The notes: generated from the letters alone by a model not told the origin. A stretch of DNA of 64,000 nt from UBA1924 sp963976625 (GCA_963976625.1 CAXBLA010000008.1:47330-111329), one strand, 5' to 3'; positions 8,539 through 17,321 are shown, numbered from the stretch's first letter. Numbers and translations: made by a program.

Positions 8539-9210
8539 ATGAACACCACCAGCAACATCGCATTCCTGACCATCGCCGCGAGCACCTGCGTGAGCGTCGC
8601 CGGCGTGGCCAACTTCACCGAGACCTTCGAGACCGGCACCAACGGCTGGCTCCAGGGCTCGTTCAGCGAAGCCAACTACTTCGCCACCGGCGCGATGGAC
8701 GGCAGCGCGTTTATCTCCGCCACCGCGGACCTCAACAGCGCCGGGCCCTTTGGGCTCACCGCGATCCGCGGCCAGGGCGACTTCGACGCTTCAGGCGACG
8801 CGTTTGTGGGCGATTACCTCGCCAGCGGGATCGACATGGTCTCGTTCGACTTCCGCCACAACGCCGGGCAAGACCTGGGCATCGCCCTGCGGGTCTCAGG
8901 ACCAAACAACTTCCCGGGCTTCGCCATCGAGCTCCCCGAGATGGTCGCATCGGGCCAGTGGGTCACCCTCTCCTTCGAGCTCAGCTTCATGAACCCGCTG
9001 CTGACCATCGAGGGCGCACCGACCCCACAGGCATTCGCCAGCGTCATGAACGATGTCGGCAACCTGCAGGTCTCCGTCGATCGCCCCGACGGCTTGGACA
9101 CCGAGTTCATCGTCGATTTCGATATCGACAATGTCTCGATCACCCCGGCCCCATCGGCCCTCGCTCTGCTCTCGCTGGGCGGGCTGGCGACCGCACGCCG
9201 CCGTCGATAA
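8539..9210 (+). CDS. exported protein with PEP-CTERM-like sorting tail
   Basis: The 223-residue product has a signal peptide (cleaved near VAGVA), a beta-rich domain with laminin-G or carbohydrate-binding character (FTETFETGTNGWLQGSF..., DIDNVSI), and a C-terminal sorting tail: PAP, a hydrophobic helix (SALALLSLGGLA) and a cluster of arginines. This tripartite tail matches the planctomycete variant of PEP-CTERM signals, which exosortase-type enzymes are thought to process. No exosortase gene is in the window. AAGAGAGAAC upstream is a plausible ribosome binding site. Confidence 0.8.
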   Translation: MNTTSNIAFLTIAASTCVSVAGVANFTETFETGTNGWLQGSFSEANYFATGAMDGSAFISATADLNSAGPFGLTAIRGQGDFDASGDAFVGDYLASGIDMVSFDFRHNAGQDLGIALRVSGPNNFPGFAIELPEMVASGQWVTLSFELSFMNPLLTIEGAPTPQAFASVMNDVGNLQVSVDRPDGLDTEFIVDFDIDNVSITPAPSALALLSLGGLATARRRR

Positions 9211-9250
9211 ATCCGAATTTCATTTGTTATTCAAGTTATACACGCAAAAT

Positions 9251-9282
9251 AAGGCCCATCGTTGCTCGCAGCGTTGGGCCTT
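9251..9282. terminator. bidirectional terminator between convergent genes
   Basis: AAGGCCCA and TGGGCCTT arms (8 bp) enclose a 16-nt loop with extra pairing inside. The hairpin lies between the plus-strand PEP-CTERM gene and the minus-strand methyltransferase. Confidence 0.75.
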
Positions 9283-9301
9283 GTGCTTTGGAAGCCGCAG
9301 A

Positions 9302-10060
9302 CTAATTCAGCCGATCTTGAGCGACCTTGATCGCTTCCGGGTTCTGATCACTGCCGACATACCCGCGCCCGAGGTTCTTGGCCGCCACCAGCGTCGTCCC
9401 CGATCCACAGCACGGGTCGTAGACCACACCATTTGGTGGGCAGCACGCCCCGACAAGCATCTCCAGCAGCGCCACCGGCTTCTGCGTCGGGTACCCCACC
9501 CGTTCGTCGGCCATGTTGTTGAGCGCGGGCACATCGAGCACATCCGTGGCTTTCTTCATTTGTCCCTTCATCCGGTTGCTCGTCGCCGGCACCATCGGAG
9601 GATCAAAGTAGTACCGATCCGGATCGAGACAGTAAAACAAAATATCGTCGTGCTTGCGCGCAAAGCGTCGTGGCGAAGACCCCCCAAGCCCGTACCGCCA
9701 GATCAGATGATTCACAAACCGATCCTCGCCGAGCAAGTCATCAAGCAGCAGGCGGACACGATGCGATGTCCGCCAGTCCACATGGATCAAGACCGACCCC
9801 GTTTGCTTGAGCTTGGGCAGCGTCGCCTGGAGCCGAGCCGAGCACCACTCGACCCACGCGTGGGTCGTCGCCCATGAATCTTCATAAGACCCCGCGTCGC
9901 CCGATTGGGTCTTGCCAGTATTAAAGGGCGGATCGACATAGAGCAGGTCGATCGACGCCGGATCGAGCATGGCCGCCGAATTGATCCAATCAGCGCGCAC
10001 AAGCTGGGCGACACCGGATTCTGATTGACTCTCATTGCTTTGGCTGAACTGACGACTCAT
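9302..10060 (-). CDS. DNA methyltransferase, N6-adenine or N4-cytosine type, class beta order
   Basis: The 252-residue protein has the catalytic DPPF (residues 43-46) before the SAM-binding block DPCCGSGTT (215-223), with GYPTQKP (189-195) between them. DPPF preceding FxGxG-like motif I is the class beta arrangement. The methylated base is most likely adenine N6, but N4-cytosine cannot be excluded. No restriction enzyme gene is adjacent, so it looks solitary, perhaps with an epigenetic or replication-control role. The ATG at 10060 follows a TATACT box by 6 nt, and ispG is transcribed divergently from a promoter of the same kind. Confidence 0.88.
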   Translation of the reverse strand: MSRQFSQSNESQSESGVAQLVRADWINSAAMLDPASIDLLYVDPPFNTGKTQSGDAGSYEDSWATTHAWVEWCSARLQATLPKLKQTGSVLIHVDWRTSHRVRLLLDDLLGEDRFVNHLIWRYGLGGSSPRRFARKHDDILFYCLDPDRYYFDPPMVPATSNRMKGQMKKATDVLDVPALNNMADERVGYPTQKPVALLEMLVGACCPPNGVVYDPCCGSGTTLVAAKNLGRGYVGSDQNPEAIKVAQDRLN

Positions 10061-10066
10061 TGGGCG

Positions 10067-10072
10067 AGTATA
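10067..10072 (-). promoter_or_regulatory. -10 box TATACT of the methyltransferase gene
   Basis: TATACT lies 6 nt upstream of the ATG at 10060, a layout expected to give a leaderless mRNA. Confidence 0.6.
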
Positions 10073-10109
10073 CCACCATGAATCATGTACTGAGCCACAC
10101 CGGAAGAGC

Positions 10110-10115
10110 TAGAAT
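10110..10115 (+). promoter_or_regulatory. -10 box TAGAAT of ispG
   Basis: TAGAAT ends 5 nt before the ispG ATG. Together with the divergent TATACT at 10067-10072, it confines both promoters to about 60 bp. Confidence 0.6.
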
Positions 10116-10120
10116 CGACC

Positions 10121-11431
10121 ATGCACCCACGCAACCCAACCCGTCCCATCTTTGTCGGCGACTCCCGGACCGGAATTATCCAGATCGGCGGCGGGATCGC
10201 CCTCGATCACCCGCTCGCCAATGGGCTCACAACCCCGCACCAAATCGCCCCGGTGAGCGTGCAGACCATGACCGCGGGCTACACCCACACAATCGATCAG
10301 TGCGTCGCCGAGATCCACAAGCTGACCACCGCCGGTGCTGATATTGTCCGCGTAGCCGTGCCCGAGAAGAAGGACACCGAGGCCCTCAAAGAGATCCTCG
10401 CCCAGACCACCGTGCCCATCGTCGCCGATGTCCACTTCCATTTCAAGCGGGCCCTCGAAGCCATCGAAGCGGGCGTGCACAAGATCCGGCTCAACCCAGG
10501 CAACATCACCGACCGCGCCCAGGTCGAGCAGGTTATCGACGCGTGCAAAGAACGCTCGATCCCCATCCGCGTGGGCGTCAACGAGGGCTCGATCATCGAG
10601 CGCAAGGACAAGCAGGCCCGCGCCAAAGAACTCGGGGCCGTCTTCGGCGACAACAAGCACGGGTACATGATGGCGATCATGATCGCCAAGCTCGAAGAAT
10701 ACCTCGACATCTTCTACGAACGCGATTTCTACGACATCGCCATCAGCGCCAAATCCATGGACGCGGCCCTCGTCATCGACGCCTACACCGAGATCTCCAA
10801 ACGCTTCGCCCACCCACTACATCTCGGCGTGACCCACGCCGGGCCCAAAGAAACCGGGTGTATCCGCTCGGTCGTTGCGCTGGGCACGCTGCTTGCCAAC
10901 GGTATCGGCGACACCATCCGCATCTCCTACGCCAACGACCCGATCTACGAGGTCGAGGATGGGCTCGAGCTGCTCTACACGCTGGGCAAGCGCGAGCGGA
11001 TCGGGGCTGAGCTCATCGCGTGCCCGACCTGCGGGCGCATCCAGGTCGACCTGTTCACGCTCGTGCAAGAGGTCAACGACAAGCTCAATGAGGACATCAC
11101 CGTCCCGATGAAGGTGGCCGTGATGGGCTGCGTGGTCAACGGCCCGGGCGAAGCCGAGGGCGCGGATGTCGCGGTCTTCGCCGGCGATCGCAAGGGCATT
11201 ATCTATGTCCAGGGCGAGAAGGTCGCCACCGTCAGCGAAGACGAGATCCTCGATCGCCTGCTCGACGAGTGCAAAGATTTTCAGACCAAGGTGCTCAGCG
11301 GCGAAGTGAAGCTCGGCGAGAAGAAGGTGGACATCGTCCCGCCGGATCCGCTGGGTGAGTTGGGCAGCGGCTGGGAAAAAATGGCCGCCACCCGCATGGG
11401 CCACACCCCGCTGACCATCGAAGGCGAGTAG
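10121..11431 (+). CDS. ispG: 4-hydroxy-3-methylbut-2-en-1-yl diphosphate synthase
   Basis: IspG (GcpE) catalyses the penultimate step of the MEP isoprenoid pathway, converting MEcPP to HMBPP with a [4Fe-4S] cluster. The 436-residue protein has the N-terminal TIM-barrel (VSVQTM, GADIVRVAVP, VADVHFHFKRA, IRLNPGNI) and the iron-sulfur domain with CPTCGR (Cys301, Cys304) and MGCVVNGPGEA (Cys337). These are the three cluster ligands of the bacterial form. Length fits the family, with a short extra C-terminal tail. The gene appears to be leaderless and monocistronic. Confidence 0.97.
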   Translation: MHPRNPTRPIFVGDSRTGIIQIGGGIALDHPLANGLTTPHQIAPVSVQTMTAGYTHTIDQCVAEIHKLTTAGADIVRVAVPEKKDTEALKEILAQTTVPIVADVHFHFKRALEAIEAGVHKIRLNPGNITDRAQVEQVIDACKERSIPIRVGVNEGSIIERKDKQARAKELGAVFGDNKHGYMMAIMIAKLEEYLDIFYERDFYDIAISAKSMDAALVIDAYTEISKRFAHPLHLGVTHAGPKETGCIRSVVALGTLLANGIGDTIRISYANDPIYEVEDGLELLYTLGKRERIGAELIACPTCGRIQVDLFTLVQEVNDKLNEDITVPMKVAVMGCVVNGPGEAEGADVAVFAGDRKGIIYVQGEKVATVSEDEILDRLLDECKDFQTKVLSGEVKLGEKKVDIVPPDPLGELGSGWEKMAATRMGHTPLTIEGE

Positions 11432-11449
11432 ACCAATAGTGGATGTTCA

Positions 11450-11950
11450 ATGAGAAAATTTTTTAAGCGATTGAACATGACGAATACACCCAGTATCAGG
11501 TCAATACCTCGTGAAGAATTCCCTTGGCCTAGTGGTGGTACAAGCAATGGCATCGTATTTTCCGATGGCTATTACGGTGCCATTGTGTATGCCTGCTGGC
11601 CTAATGGAAACCATGAAGAACCACTGGGATATGCTGTTCTCCGAATTGACGGCGGAACTGCGGTCACCACAGGAAGCCCAAATGACGAAGCCCAAGGCAA
11701 TCATCCAGTTTCAGAAATCATGAATGACGACGACGGTTTTTTTGTAGAGCTAGTGAACTCACCTTGGATCCCGATCATACTTCGACAAGCCCACAAAGAT
11801 CGGGTTTATCCATCGTTTCTATCGTGCAAGCACTTCGTGTTCTTCTTCAAAGAGAACACCGTCGAATTCTTTGCTGACGGCTTTACGCATATTGGCACCT
11901 ATGCAGAGGCTAGTGACGCTTACAAGGCAGCCATCAGTTGCTTAGACTGA
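11450..11950 (+). CDS. hypothetical protein, AT-rich gene
   Basis: I do not recognise this 166-residue product. It has no signal peptide or membrane segment. It is rich in aromatic and acidic residues and contains FVFFFKENTVEFFADG and a C-terminal YAEASDAYKAAISCLD helix. Its codon use and base composition are visibly AT-richer than those of all its neighbours, including ispG only 18 nt upstream, so recent acquisition is likely. Two starts are possible: ATG at 11450, or ATG at 11477, which removes the basic MRKFFKRLN leader. No clear ribosome binding site decides between them. Confidence 0.55.
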   Translation: MRKFFKRLNMTNTPSIRSIPREEFPWPSGGTSNGIVFSDGYYGAIVYACWPNGNHEEPLGYAVLRIDGGTAVTTGSPNDEAQGNHPVSEIMNDDDGFFVELVNSPWIPIILRQAHKDRVYPSFLSCKHFVFFFKENTVEFFADGFTHIGTYAEASDAYKAAISCLD

Positions 11951-12092
11951 TGCGAATCTGCTTCACAATGACACGCCCTAACCAACACTAATTTCGCCCG
12001 AATTGTGGGCTTATTCGCATAGTTATGCCGAGATTATCAGACCAAGCCGATCCGTTTGGCTTGCCCTATGGGTCCAAAGTCTGAGGTCCGAC

Positions 12093-13412
12093 ATGAAACG
12101 ATTGCTCTCCGTTTGTGCGTTCTCGCTGTGCGCTTCGTCCACGCTTGTCCATGCCCAAGGCTCGCCCTTCTGCCCCGCGGACCTCACCAACGACTACATA
12201 CTCGATTTCTTCGATGTCTCAACCTTCATCGATGGCTTCGCCAAGCACGATCCGATCGCCGACTTCACCGACGACGGCATCTACGACTTCTACGACATCT
12301 CCGAGTTCCTCGATCAGTTCACCGGCGACTGCCCGGACCTGACCGACACCGACGGCGACCGGATCCCGGACTTCGCCGAGACCAACACCGGCATCTATAT
12401 CAACGCCCTCAACACCGGGTCCGACCCATTCAACCCGGACACCGACGGCGACGGGCTCAGCGATGGCGACGAAGTGCTGGGCACTGTGGACGGCCTGATC
12501 CTCGTCGATGCCTCGCCCAACTTCCGCGATCTCTATATCGAGTGCGACTGGTTCGAGGGCAACTTCCAGGGCCGCGATGAGAACTACCGCCCGACGCCGG
12601 CCGCCGTGCAACGCGTGGTCGAGTGCTTCCTCGACGCCCCAACGCCCAATCCATACGGGCATCCCGATGGGATCAATATCCACCTCGACTACGGCCAAGG
12701 CGACGGCTTCACCGGGGGCAACCGCATCGAGGGTGCGCCGGTGTACATCGTGTTTGATGACGAGTTCAACGAGTACAAAGCAGCCCACTTCGATCCAAAG
12801 CGTACGGGCTACTTCCACTACGCGATCTTCGCCAACCGCTACCAGAGCGAATCCAACCGCTCATCTGGCATCGCCGAGATCAACGGCGACGACTTCATGG
12901 TCACCATGGTGGACTACCAATCCAACAACGGCATGGCCAACACCATCGTCCACGAGCTCGGGCACAACCTCGGGCTCCGCCACGGCGGGTTCGAGAACCG
13001 CAACCGCAAACCAAACTACAACTCCGTGATGAACTACCGCCACCAGTTCCCCGGGGTCGATGTCACCGGCTCGTCGTTGGGCAACGGCGTGCTCGACTAC
13101 TCCCGCGGGACCAACCGCGATCTCAATGAGCTCGTCCTGATCGAAGCCGACGGCGTCGACGGCTCCAATCCCATCGACTGGAACCGCAACGGGGCCATCG
13201 AGGTTGAGCCATATGCCGCCAACATCAACTGCAACTCAACGAGTTGGTGGCAGGAGTGCGGCCAGGGCGTCTCGTGCTACGACGATGACTGCGATGTGCT
13301 CGAAGACCACAACGACTGGGCCAACATCAACTGGAACCGATTGCGCGAGAGCGCTGACCGGCGAGCCCCCGCCGAGATCAGCGTGTGCGACAACTGGCCC
13401 GGCAAGGAATAA
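12093..13412 (+). CDS. secreted metzincin-like zinc metalloprotease with N-terminal dockerin pair
   Basis: The 439-residue product starts with a signal peptide (cleaved near VHAQG). Two GC-type dockerin repeats occupy residues 29-80, followed by thrombospondin type 3-like calcium loops (DTDGDRIPD at 85-93, DTDGDGLSDGDE at 116-127). The protease domain has HELGHNLGLRH (287-297, the HExxHxxGxxH zinc site) and a Met-turn SVMNY (311-315). These last two features define metzincins. Placing the dockerin ahead of the catalytic domain is the reverse of the other three dockerin proteins here. The ATG at 12093 is supported by GAGG 8 nt upstream. It probably degrades extracellular protein while tethered outside the cell. 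Confidence 0.88.
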   Translation: MKRLLSVCAFSLCASSTLVHAQGSPFCPADLTNDYILDFFDVSTFIDGFAKHDPIADFTDDGIYDFYDISEFLDQFTGDCPDLTDTDGDRIPDFAETNTGIYINALNTGSDPFNPDTDGDGLSDGDEVLGTVDGLILVDASPNFRDLYIECDWFEGNFQGRDENYRPTPAAVQRVVECFLDAPTPNPYGHPDGINIHLDYGQGDGFTGGNRIEGAPVYIVFDDEFNEYKAAHFDPKRTGYFHYAIFANRYQSESNRSSGIAEINGDDFMVTMVDYQSNNGMANTIVHELGHNLGLRHGGFENRNRKPNYNSVMNYRHQFPGVDVTGSSLGNGVLDYSRGTNRDLNELVLIEADGVDGSNPIDWNRNGAIEVEPYAANINCNSTSWWQECGQGVSCYDDDCDVLEDHNDWANINWNRLRESADRRAPAEISVCDNWPGKE

Positions 13413-13548
13413 GCCCGAAACCAGGAACAGTTCGATGGGCGGGTTCTGGGCACCGATTTTCGCTGTTTTGATTCAAATCCGCCCGAGATACGGATGACAA
13501 CCCTTGCAAAATGTGCTACATTCCCCCGAAGGTTAGGGGAGACTATCT

Positions 13549-14046
13549 ATGGTCCGGATTCAACACATCACAATGGACGACCCGCTCTACGCCCAAGAGG
13601 TCGAACTCCGCACCGCGGTCCTGCTGGCGCCCATCGGGCTGAGCATCGAGGACTACTACGCGATGGCCCCGGGGCGCGAAGAAAAGTGCGAGCATTTCGT
13701 CGCCATCACCCCCCACCCGACCGGTGACAAAGTCGTCGGCACCGCGACCCTCTTCATCGACAAAGACGCCGAGAGCGGCGAACCAACAGGCAAAGTCCAG
13801 CAGGTCTGCGTCGATAAGCAGCTCCAGGGCGAGGGCATTGGGCAAAAGCTCATGATCGCGATCGAGGCACGCAGCTTCGGTGAGCTCGGGCTCTCGAGCC
13901 TCTACTGCCACGCCCAGCTCGCCGCGTTGGCCTTCTACGATAAGCTTGGCTGGTCCACCGAAGGCGACAAGTTCATGGAAGCCGGGATCCCGCATCGAAG
14001 GATGTCGATCTCCGCGCCAAGGCCCGTCGAGACTCAAGATTCGTAG
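13549..14046 (+). CDS. GNAT family N-acetyltransferase
   Basis: The 165-residue protein shows the GNAT acetyl-CoA-binding motif A, VQQVCVDKQLQGEGIGQKLM (residues 84-103), with the Q-x-x-G-x-G pyrophosphate loop, followed by the later strand LYCHAQLAALAFYDKLGW, in which the Tyr is the usual general acid. The substrate is unknown; the family includes small-molecule and protein acetylases. AGGGGAG about 8 nt upstream of the ATG is a good ribosome binding site. The gene precedes the Fur-like regulator by about 90 nt. Confidence 0.85.
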   Translation: MVRIQHITMDDPLYAQEVELRTAVLLAPIGLSIEDYYAMAPGREEKCEHFVAITPHPTGDKVVGTATLFIDKDAESGEPTGKVQQVCVDKQLQGEGIGQKLMIAIEARSFGELGLSSLYCHAQLAALAFYDKLGWSTEGDKFMEAGIPHRRMSISAPRPVETQDS

Positions 14047-14127
14047 CCGAAGGCACGAGATTCGTCCATTGGAGCCATAAATCAGCGTTTTACGCCGTAT
14101 TGAGTCGTCCGCGACGCGTTTTCGTGC

Positions 14128-14133
14128 AATACT
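14128..14133 (+). promoter_or_regulatory. -10-like AATACT before the Fur-family gene
   Basis: AATACT is separated by 6 nt from the ATG at 14140, the same spacing as at other probable leaderless genes in the window. Confidence 0.4.
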
Positions 14134-14139
14134 CAAGGA

Positions 14140-14598
14140 ATGAGTCCGATGCCCCAAGATCAGCCGCAAACATTGACGAGCCAAGAGGTTCGGGCGATCT
14201 TCGCGGATCACAAGCTCCGCAGCACCCGCCAGCGTGAGTTGATCTATCTGGCGCTGTGCGCCTGCAAGACGCATCCCACGGCCGACGACCTGCTCGCGAT
14301 GGTCCGCCAGCAGGACCCGGAAGTCAGCCAGGCGACGATCTACAACTCGCTCGACGCCTTTGTCGAGTGCAAGATTGCGACCCGGATCCCGAGCACGATC
14401 TCGGGCGGGGCGTGCCGATACGACCCCAACACCCACGAGCATGTGCACCTCGTCCTTGAGAACGGTCAGATGATGGATGTGCCCATGGACCTGAGCCAGC
14501 AGATCCTCCAGGCGATCCCGGCCCAGACCCTCCAAGAAATCAGCGAACGCACCGGCGTCGAGCTCTCGGGGATCAAGGTCGAGCTGCTCGGGCACTGA
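14140..14598 (+). CDS. Fur-family transcriptional regulator
   Basis: The 152-residue product has the Fur winged helix (LRSTRQRELIYLAL...THPTADDLLAMV...SQATIYNSLDAFVECKI) and the dimerization domain start with HEHVHLVLENGQMMDV. In Fur, PerR and Zur this block normally holds metal-binding His residues and a CxxC pair of a structural zinc site. Here the two cysteines are replaced by Leu-Glu-Asn-Gly and no second CxxC is present. The protein may therefore lack structural zinc while keeping the regulatory metal site. Its metal and targets cannot be told from sequence. Confidence 0.85.
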   Translation: MSPMPQDQPQTLTSQEVRAIFADHKLRSTRQRELIYLALCACKTHPTADDLLAMVRQQDPEVSQATIYNSLDAFVECKIATRIPSTISGGACRYDPNTHEHVHLVLENGQMMDVPMDLSQQILQAIPAQTLQEISERTGVELSGIKVELLGH

Positions 14599-14627
14599 AC
14601 ACAATCAGATTGATCATGCTCAGATTG

Positions 14628-14957
14628 TCAGTTGCTTTGGAGCACCCGGGCCGAGAGCTCATCGCTCATCACGATCCCGACCGGCGACGCCATGCCCGCG
14701 CCCATCGCGTGCTTGCGCAGCGTGCTGATCTGTTTTCGCGAGTACCCCCGCTGGTGGGCGATGGTGCGGAAGGCGAGTTCTCGCGGATCAAGCCGACGCT
14801 TGCGTCTGAAAACAAAGAGCCCATAGATCACCAGCAATCCACCCGTTACAAGCAACATCAGCACAGGAGAACGCGCCACCTCTGCGAGCCATCCCGGATC
14901 GCTCGATGCCGCATCGCTCAGCGGGTTCACCAGCTTGGTCGGTTCGCTCAACTGCAT
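14628..14957 (-). CDS. small single-pass membrane protein
   Basis: The 109-residue product has one transmembrane segment (about residues 30-50, VLMLLVTGGLLVIYGLFVF), followed by a strongly basic FRRKRR stop-transfer sequence and a basic cytoplasmic tail. I do not recognise the family. Its ATG directly follows the stop codon of the HEAT-like gene (TAGATG), so the two genes are almost certainly co-transcribed and translationally coupled. Confidence 0.6.
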   Translation of the reverse strand: MQLSEPTKLVNPLSDAASSDPGWLAEVARSPVLMLLVTGGLLVIYGLFVFRRKRRLDPRELAFRTIAHQRGYSRKQISTLRKHAMGAGMASPVGIVMSDELSARVLQSN

Positions 14958-17264
14958 CTAGATCGCTGATCCATTGGCCCGGAACTGATCGTCGTGCGCC
15001 TGCTCTTGGTGCTCGTTGTGCATGATCTGCATGCGTGATTGGCGCTGGTGATCGAGATCGTGCACGATCCTTTGGATGCAGCGTTGGGCACGGATCTGGA
15101 TCTGTGGGTCGCGCGGGTCGCTGGCGAGCGATTCGACCTCGCTGACCAAGGGCTTCCACGCCGAGCCCATCAACTCGCGGGCGTGCCCGGTGAGGGTTCG
15201 CTGGGCCGCCCAGGTCGCGGCGAGCCGGTGCATGGGTCGATCGTCGTGGAGCATCTCAAGGAGCGCTTGCCCGCCGGCGTGGGTCTGCTTGGTCTCCATA
15301 GTGATAGACGATGGCGAAGCGGATGTTTCAGTGACACGACCGGAGATCAATCGGCGGATCGCGCTGGCCCGCACCCGATGGTGCGCGTCGCCCTTGAGTT
15401 CGAGGAGCTGCCCAGCCGAGAACTCCACCGATTCGACGGCGTTGGACCGGATCCGATCGTCGCGATCGCTCAGCGCCTCGCTGAGCACATAGCGGGCGGT
15501 GTTCGAGTCGATCGCGCCCAGCGCCATGACGGCCGTGGCTCGATCGCGGGCGCTGTCTTGGAGTGCTTGGGTGGTCTGGAGGATCGAGATCAGGTCGAGC
15601 TCGAAGCGGTGCTCGATGCCCATGATGCGGATGAGCATCAACGCGTCGCCGCGGGTGTTGGGGTTGGCGAGATAATCCCGGATCGTGCGCACAAACGCGA
15701 CCGGGTCGAGCTTGTAGAGCCGACGCGCCTGGGCACGCGAGGCGGGCGACGCCGGGTTGATGATCGTGAGCCGATCGGCTTCCTCGTTGGCGATGCGCCG
15801 GACCCACGCGTGGGGCGAGCGGGCGTTGACCCGCGCGGTCTGCAACCGATGCTGACCCGCGGGGCTCGTCGGCTTGGGTGCGACATGCCCCACCGACGAC
15901 CAGTTGAGCCCGGCTCGCCGGGCGATCGCGGGCTCCGCGTCGTACATGAAATCGGGCAGGTCCATCGGCGGGCAGGCTTCGCAGGTGGCGAGCCTGAGTA
16001 GCGGGCTCGGATCCGCGAGCCCGGGCTCGAGCAGATCACGCTTGGTCTGCGGATCGATGGTCACCAGCGAGGACATCGCGATGAGCCCGCGCCGGGCGTA
16101 CTCGCTGAGTTGGGCGGTTGCCTTGCGATCGGGGAGCACCCCGGGCTTTGGAGCAGAGAGCGAGCCGAAGCCGCCGGATGAATGATTTGGTTGTGTTGCT
16201 TTGTGCGTTGGCTGCTTGAGCGAAACAAGCTGGGCCGCCCGTCGTGGGCGGATCGCCAGGTGCGCCTTGTTGAGCACGATCTCGTGCTCTTCGATGGACT
16301 CAGCGATCGCGAGCCGATCGAGTGCGGCCGACGCTATGGGCGTGATCGTCAGCCAGCGGAACGATCGCAAGCGGAGGATCGGGCACGGCGTTCGACGCAG
16401 CACCGTCCGCAGCGGCGCGTGGCTCGGGTGGTTGCGTTCGCTGAGCAAACGACGCATGCGATCAGAGATTTCGCGTTCCATCGGCGTCGCCACGGCCCGG
16501 TCCATCACCAGCAAGGCCGACAGCAAAGGCGATCGGCAGCGATGGGTCGCGAACGACCACGCTCCATCGGCGATCGCGCCAAGCAGGATACACCGCTCCA
16601 AGGCCATCACGCCCTGATCGGCGGGCAGGCGGACCCGCGGGGTGGCGGCGATCCGGGCGAGATCATCGCCAAGCAACGCATCGGGGAGGTGGTCGAGCAT
16701 CACCATGGTCATCCGCATCATCGCCTTGTCCGCGGCTTTGCGCACAGACTGGTGCTCGTCGCCCAGCAGGGTCGCAACAACCGTTCCCAATCCGGGGTCG
16801 GCCGTATCGTGGGCGAGGGTGCAGGCGGACAACCGGGCGCGGTGATCGGTATCCCCAGCGATGGTCCGCGCCGCTTGGAGCCAGCGGTCGCGACCGAGCC
16901 CGGCGGCCAGAGACTTCATCGGATCAGGCAGCACGCTCCAGCAGCGGGCGATCGCCAGCATGGCCTCGCCCGCGTGGCGTGCTCGCCAGCGGGATGGCAG
17001 GCGGGTGAAGAGCTCGATCGGGCCGGCGGCCGATGTCGATGGGCTGGTGCGGTTGTGGGCATCCTGGAAACTCGCCATTTCGATGAGCATCAGGGCGATA
17101 TCTTGGCGTTCTTGGGGCGGGGCGACCAACAACGCCTCGCCGAGCGCGGCGATCCGTTGACGCGCCGGCAGCTTGGCGGCGATCGTGATCGGATCATTCA
17201 GGTTGGAACGAGAACTGGACAAGTTTGCACCCTGTTTGTGCTTTTGGAGACCACTGGCTACCAA
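14958..17264 (-). CDS. HEAT-repeat-like helical protein
   Basis: The protein (up to 768 residues) consists mainly of paired alpha helices with the look of HEAT/Armadillo repeats, for example DRATAVMALGAIDSNTARYV and DRDDRIRSNAVESVEF. It has no membrane segment, signal peptide or catalytic motif. Such scaffolds usually bind other proteins. The 5' end is uncertain: the longest frame begins at TTG 17264, but TTG 17222 has AGGGTG at a better distance and would remove 14 residues. It is the first gene of a two-gene operon with the small membrane protein, and its promoter region is shared with the divergent DUF2617-like gene. Confidence 0.6.
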   Translation of the reverse strand: MVASGLQKHKQGANLSSSRSNLNDPITIAAKLPARQRIAALGEALLVAPPQERQDIALMLIEMASFQDAHNRTSPSTSAAGPIELFTRLPSRWRARHAGEAMLAIARCWSVLPDPMKSLAAGLGRDRWLQAARTIAGDTDHRARLSACTLAHDTADPGLGTVVATLLGDEHQSVRKAADKAMMRMTMVMLDHLPDALLGDDLARIAATPRVRLPADQGVMALERCILLGAIADGAWSFATHRCRSPLLSALLVMDRAVATPMEREISDRMRRLLSERNHPSHAPLRTVLRRTPCPILRLRSFRWLTITPIASAALDRLAIAESIEEHEIVLNKAHLAIRPRRAAQLVSLKQPTHKATQPNHSSGGFGSLSAPKPGVLPDRKATAQLSEYARRGLIAMSSLVTIDPQTKRDLLEPGLADPSPLLRLATCEACPPMDLPDFMYDAEPAIARRAGLNWSSVGHVAPKPTSPAGQHRLQTARVNARSPHAWVRRIANEEADRLTIINPASPASRAQARRLYKLDPVAFVRTIRDYLANPNTRGDALMLIRIMGIEHRFELDLISILQTTQALQDSARDRATAVMALGAIDSNTARYVLSEALSDRDDRIRSNAVESVEFSAGQLLELKGDAHHRVRASAIRRLISGRVTETSASPSSITMETKQTHAGGQALLEMLHDDRPMHRLAATWAAQRTLTGHARELMGSAWKPLVSEVESLASDPRDPQIQIRAQRCIQRIVHDLDHQRQSRMQIMHNEHQEQAHDDQFRANGSAI

Positions 17265-17280
17265 GCGACCATGCTATCCG

Positions 17281-17321
17281 TTGTGGATGAGTGTTGCAAA
17301 TACCATCTATGTTGTGGATGA
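17281..17321. repeat. 10-bp direct repeat in a divergent promoter region
   Basis: TTGTGGATGA occurs at 17281-17290 and again at 17312-17321, 31 bp apart, in the AT-rich gap between two divergent genes. Each copy differs by one base from the TGTGGATAA form of a DnaA box. Confidence 0.5.
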
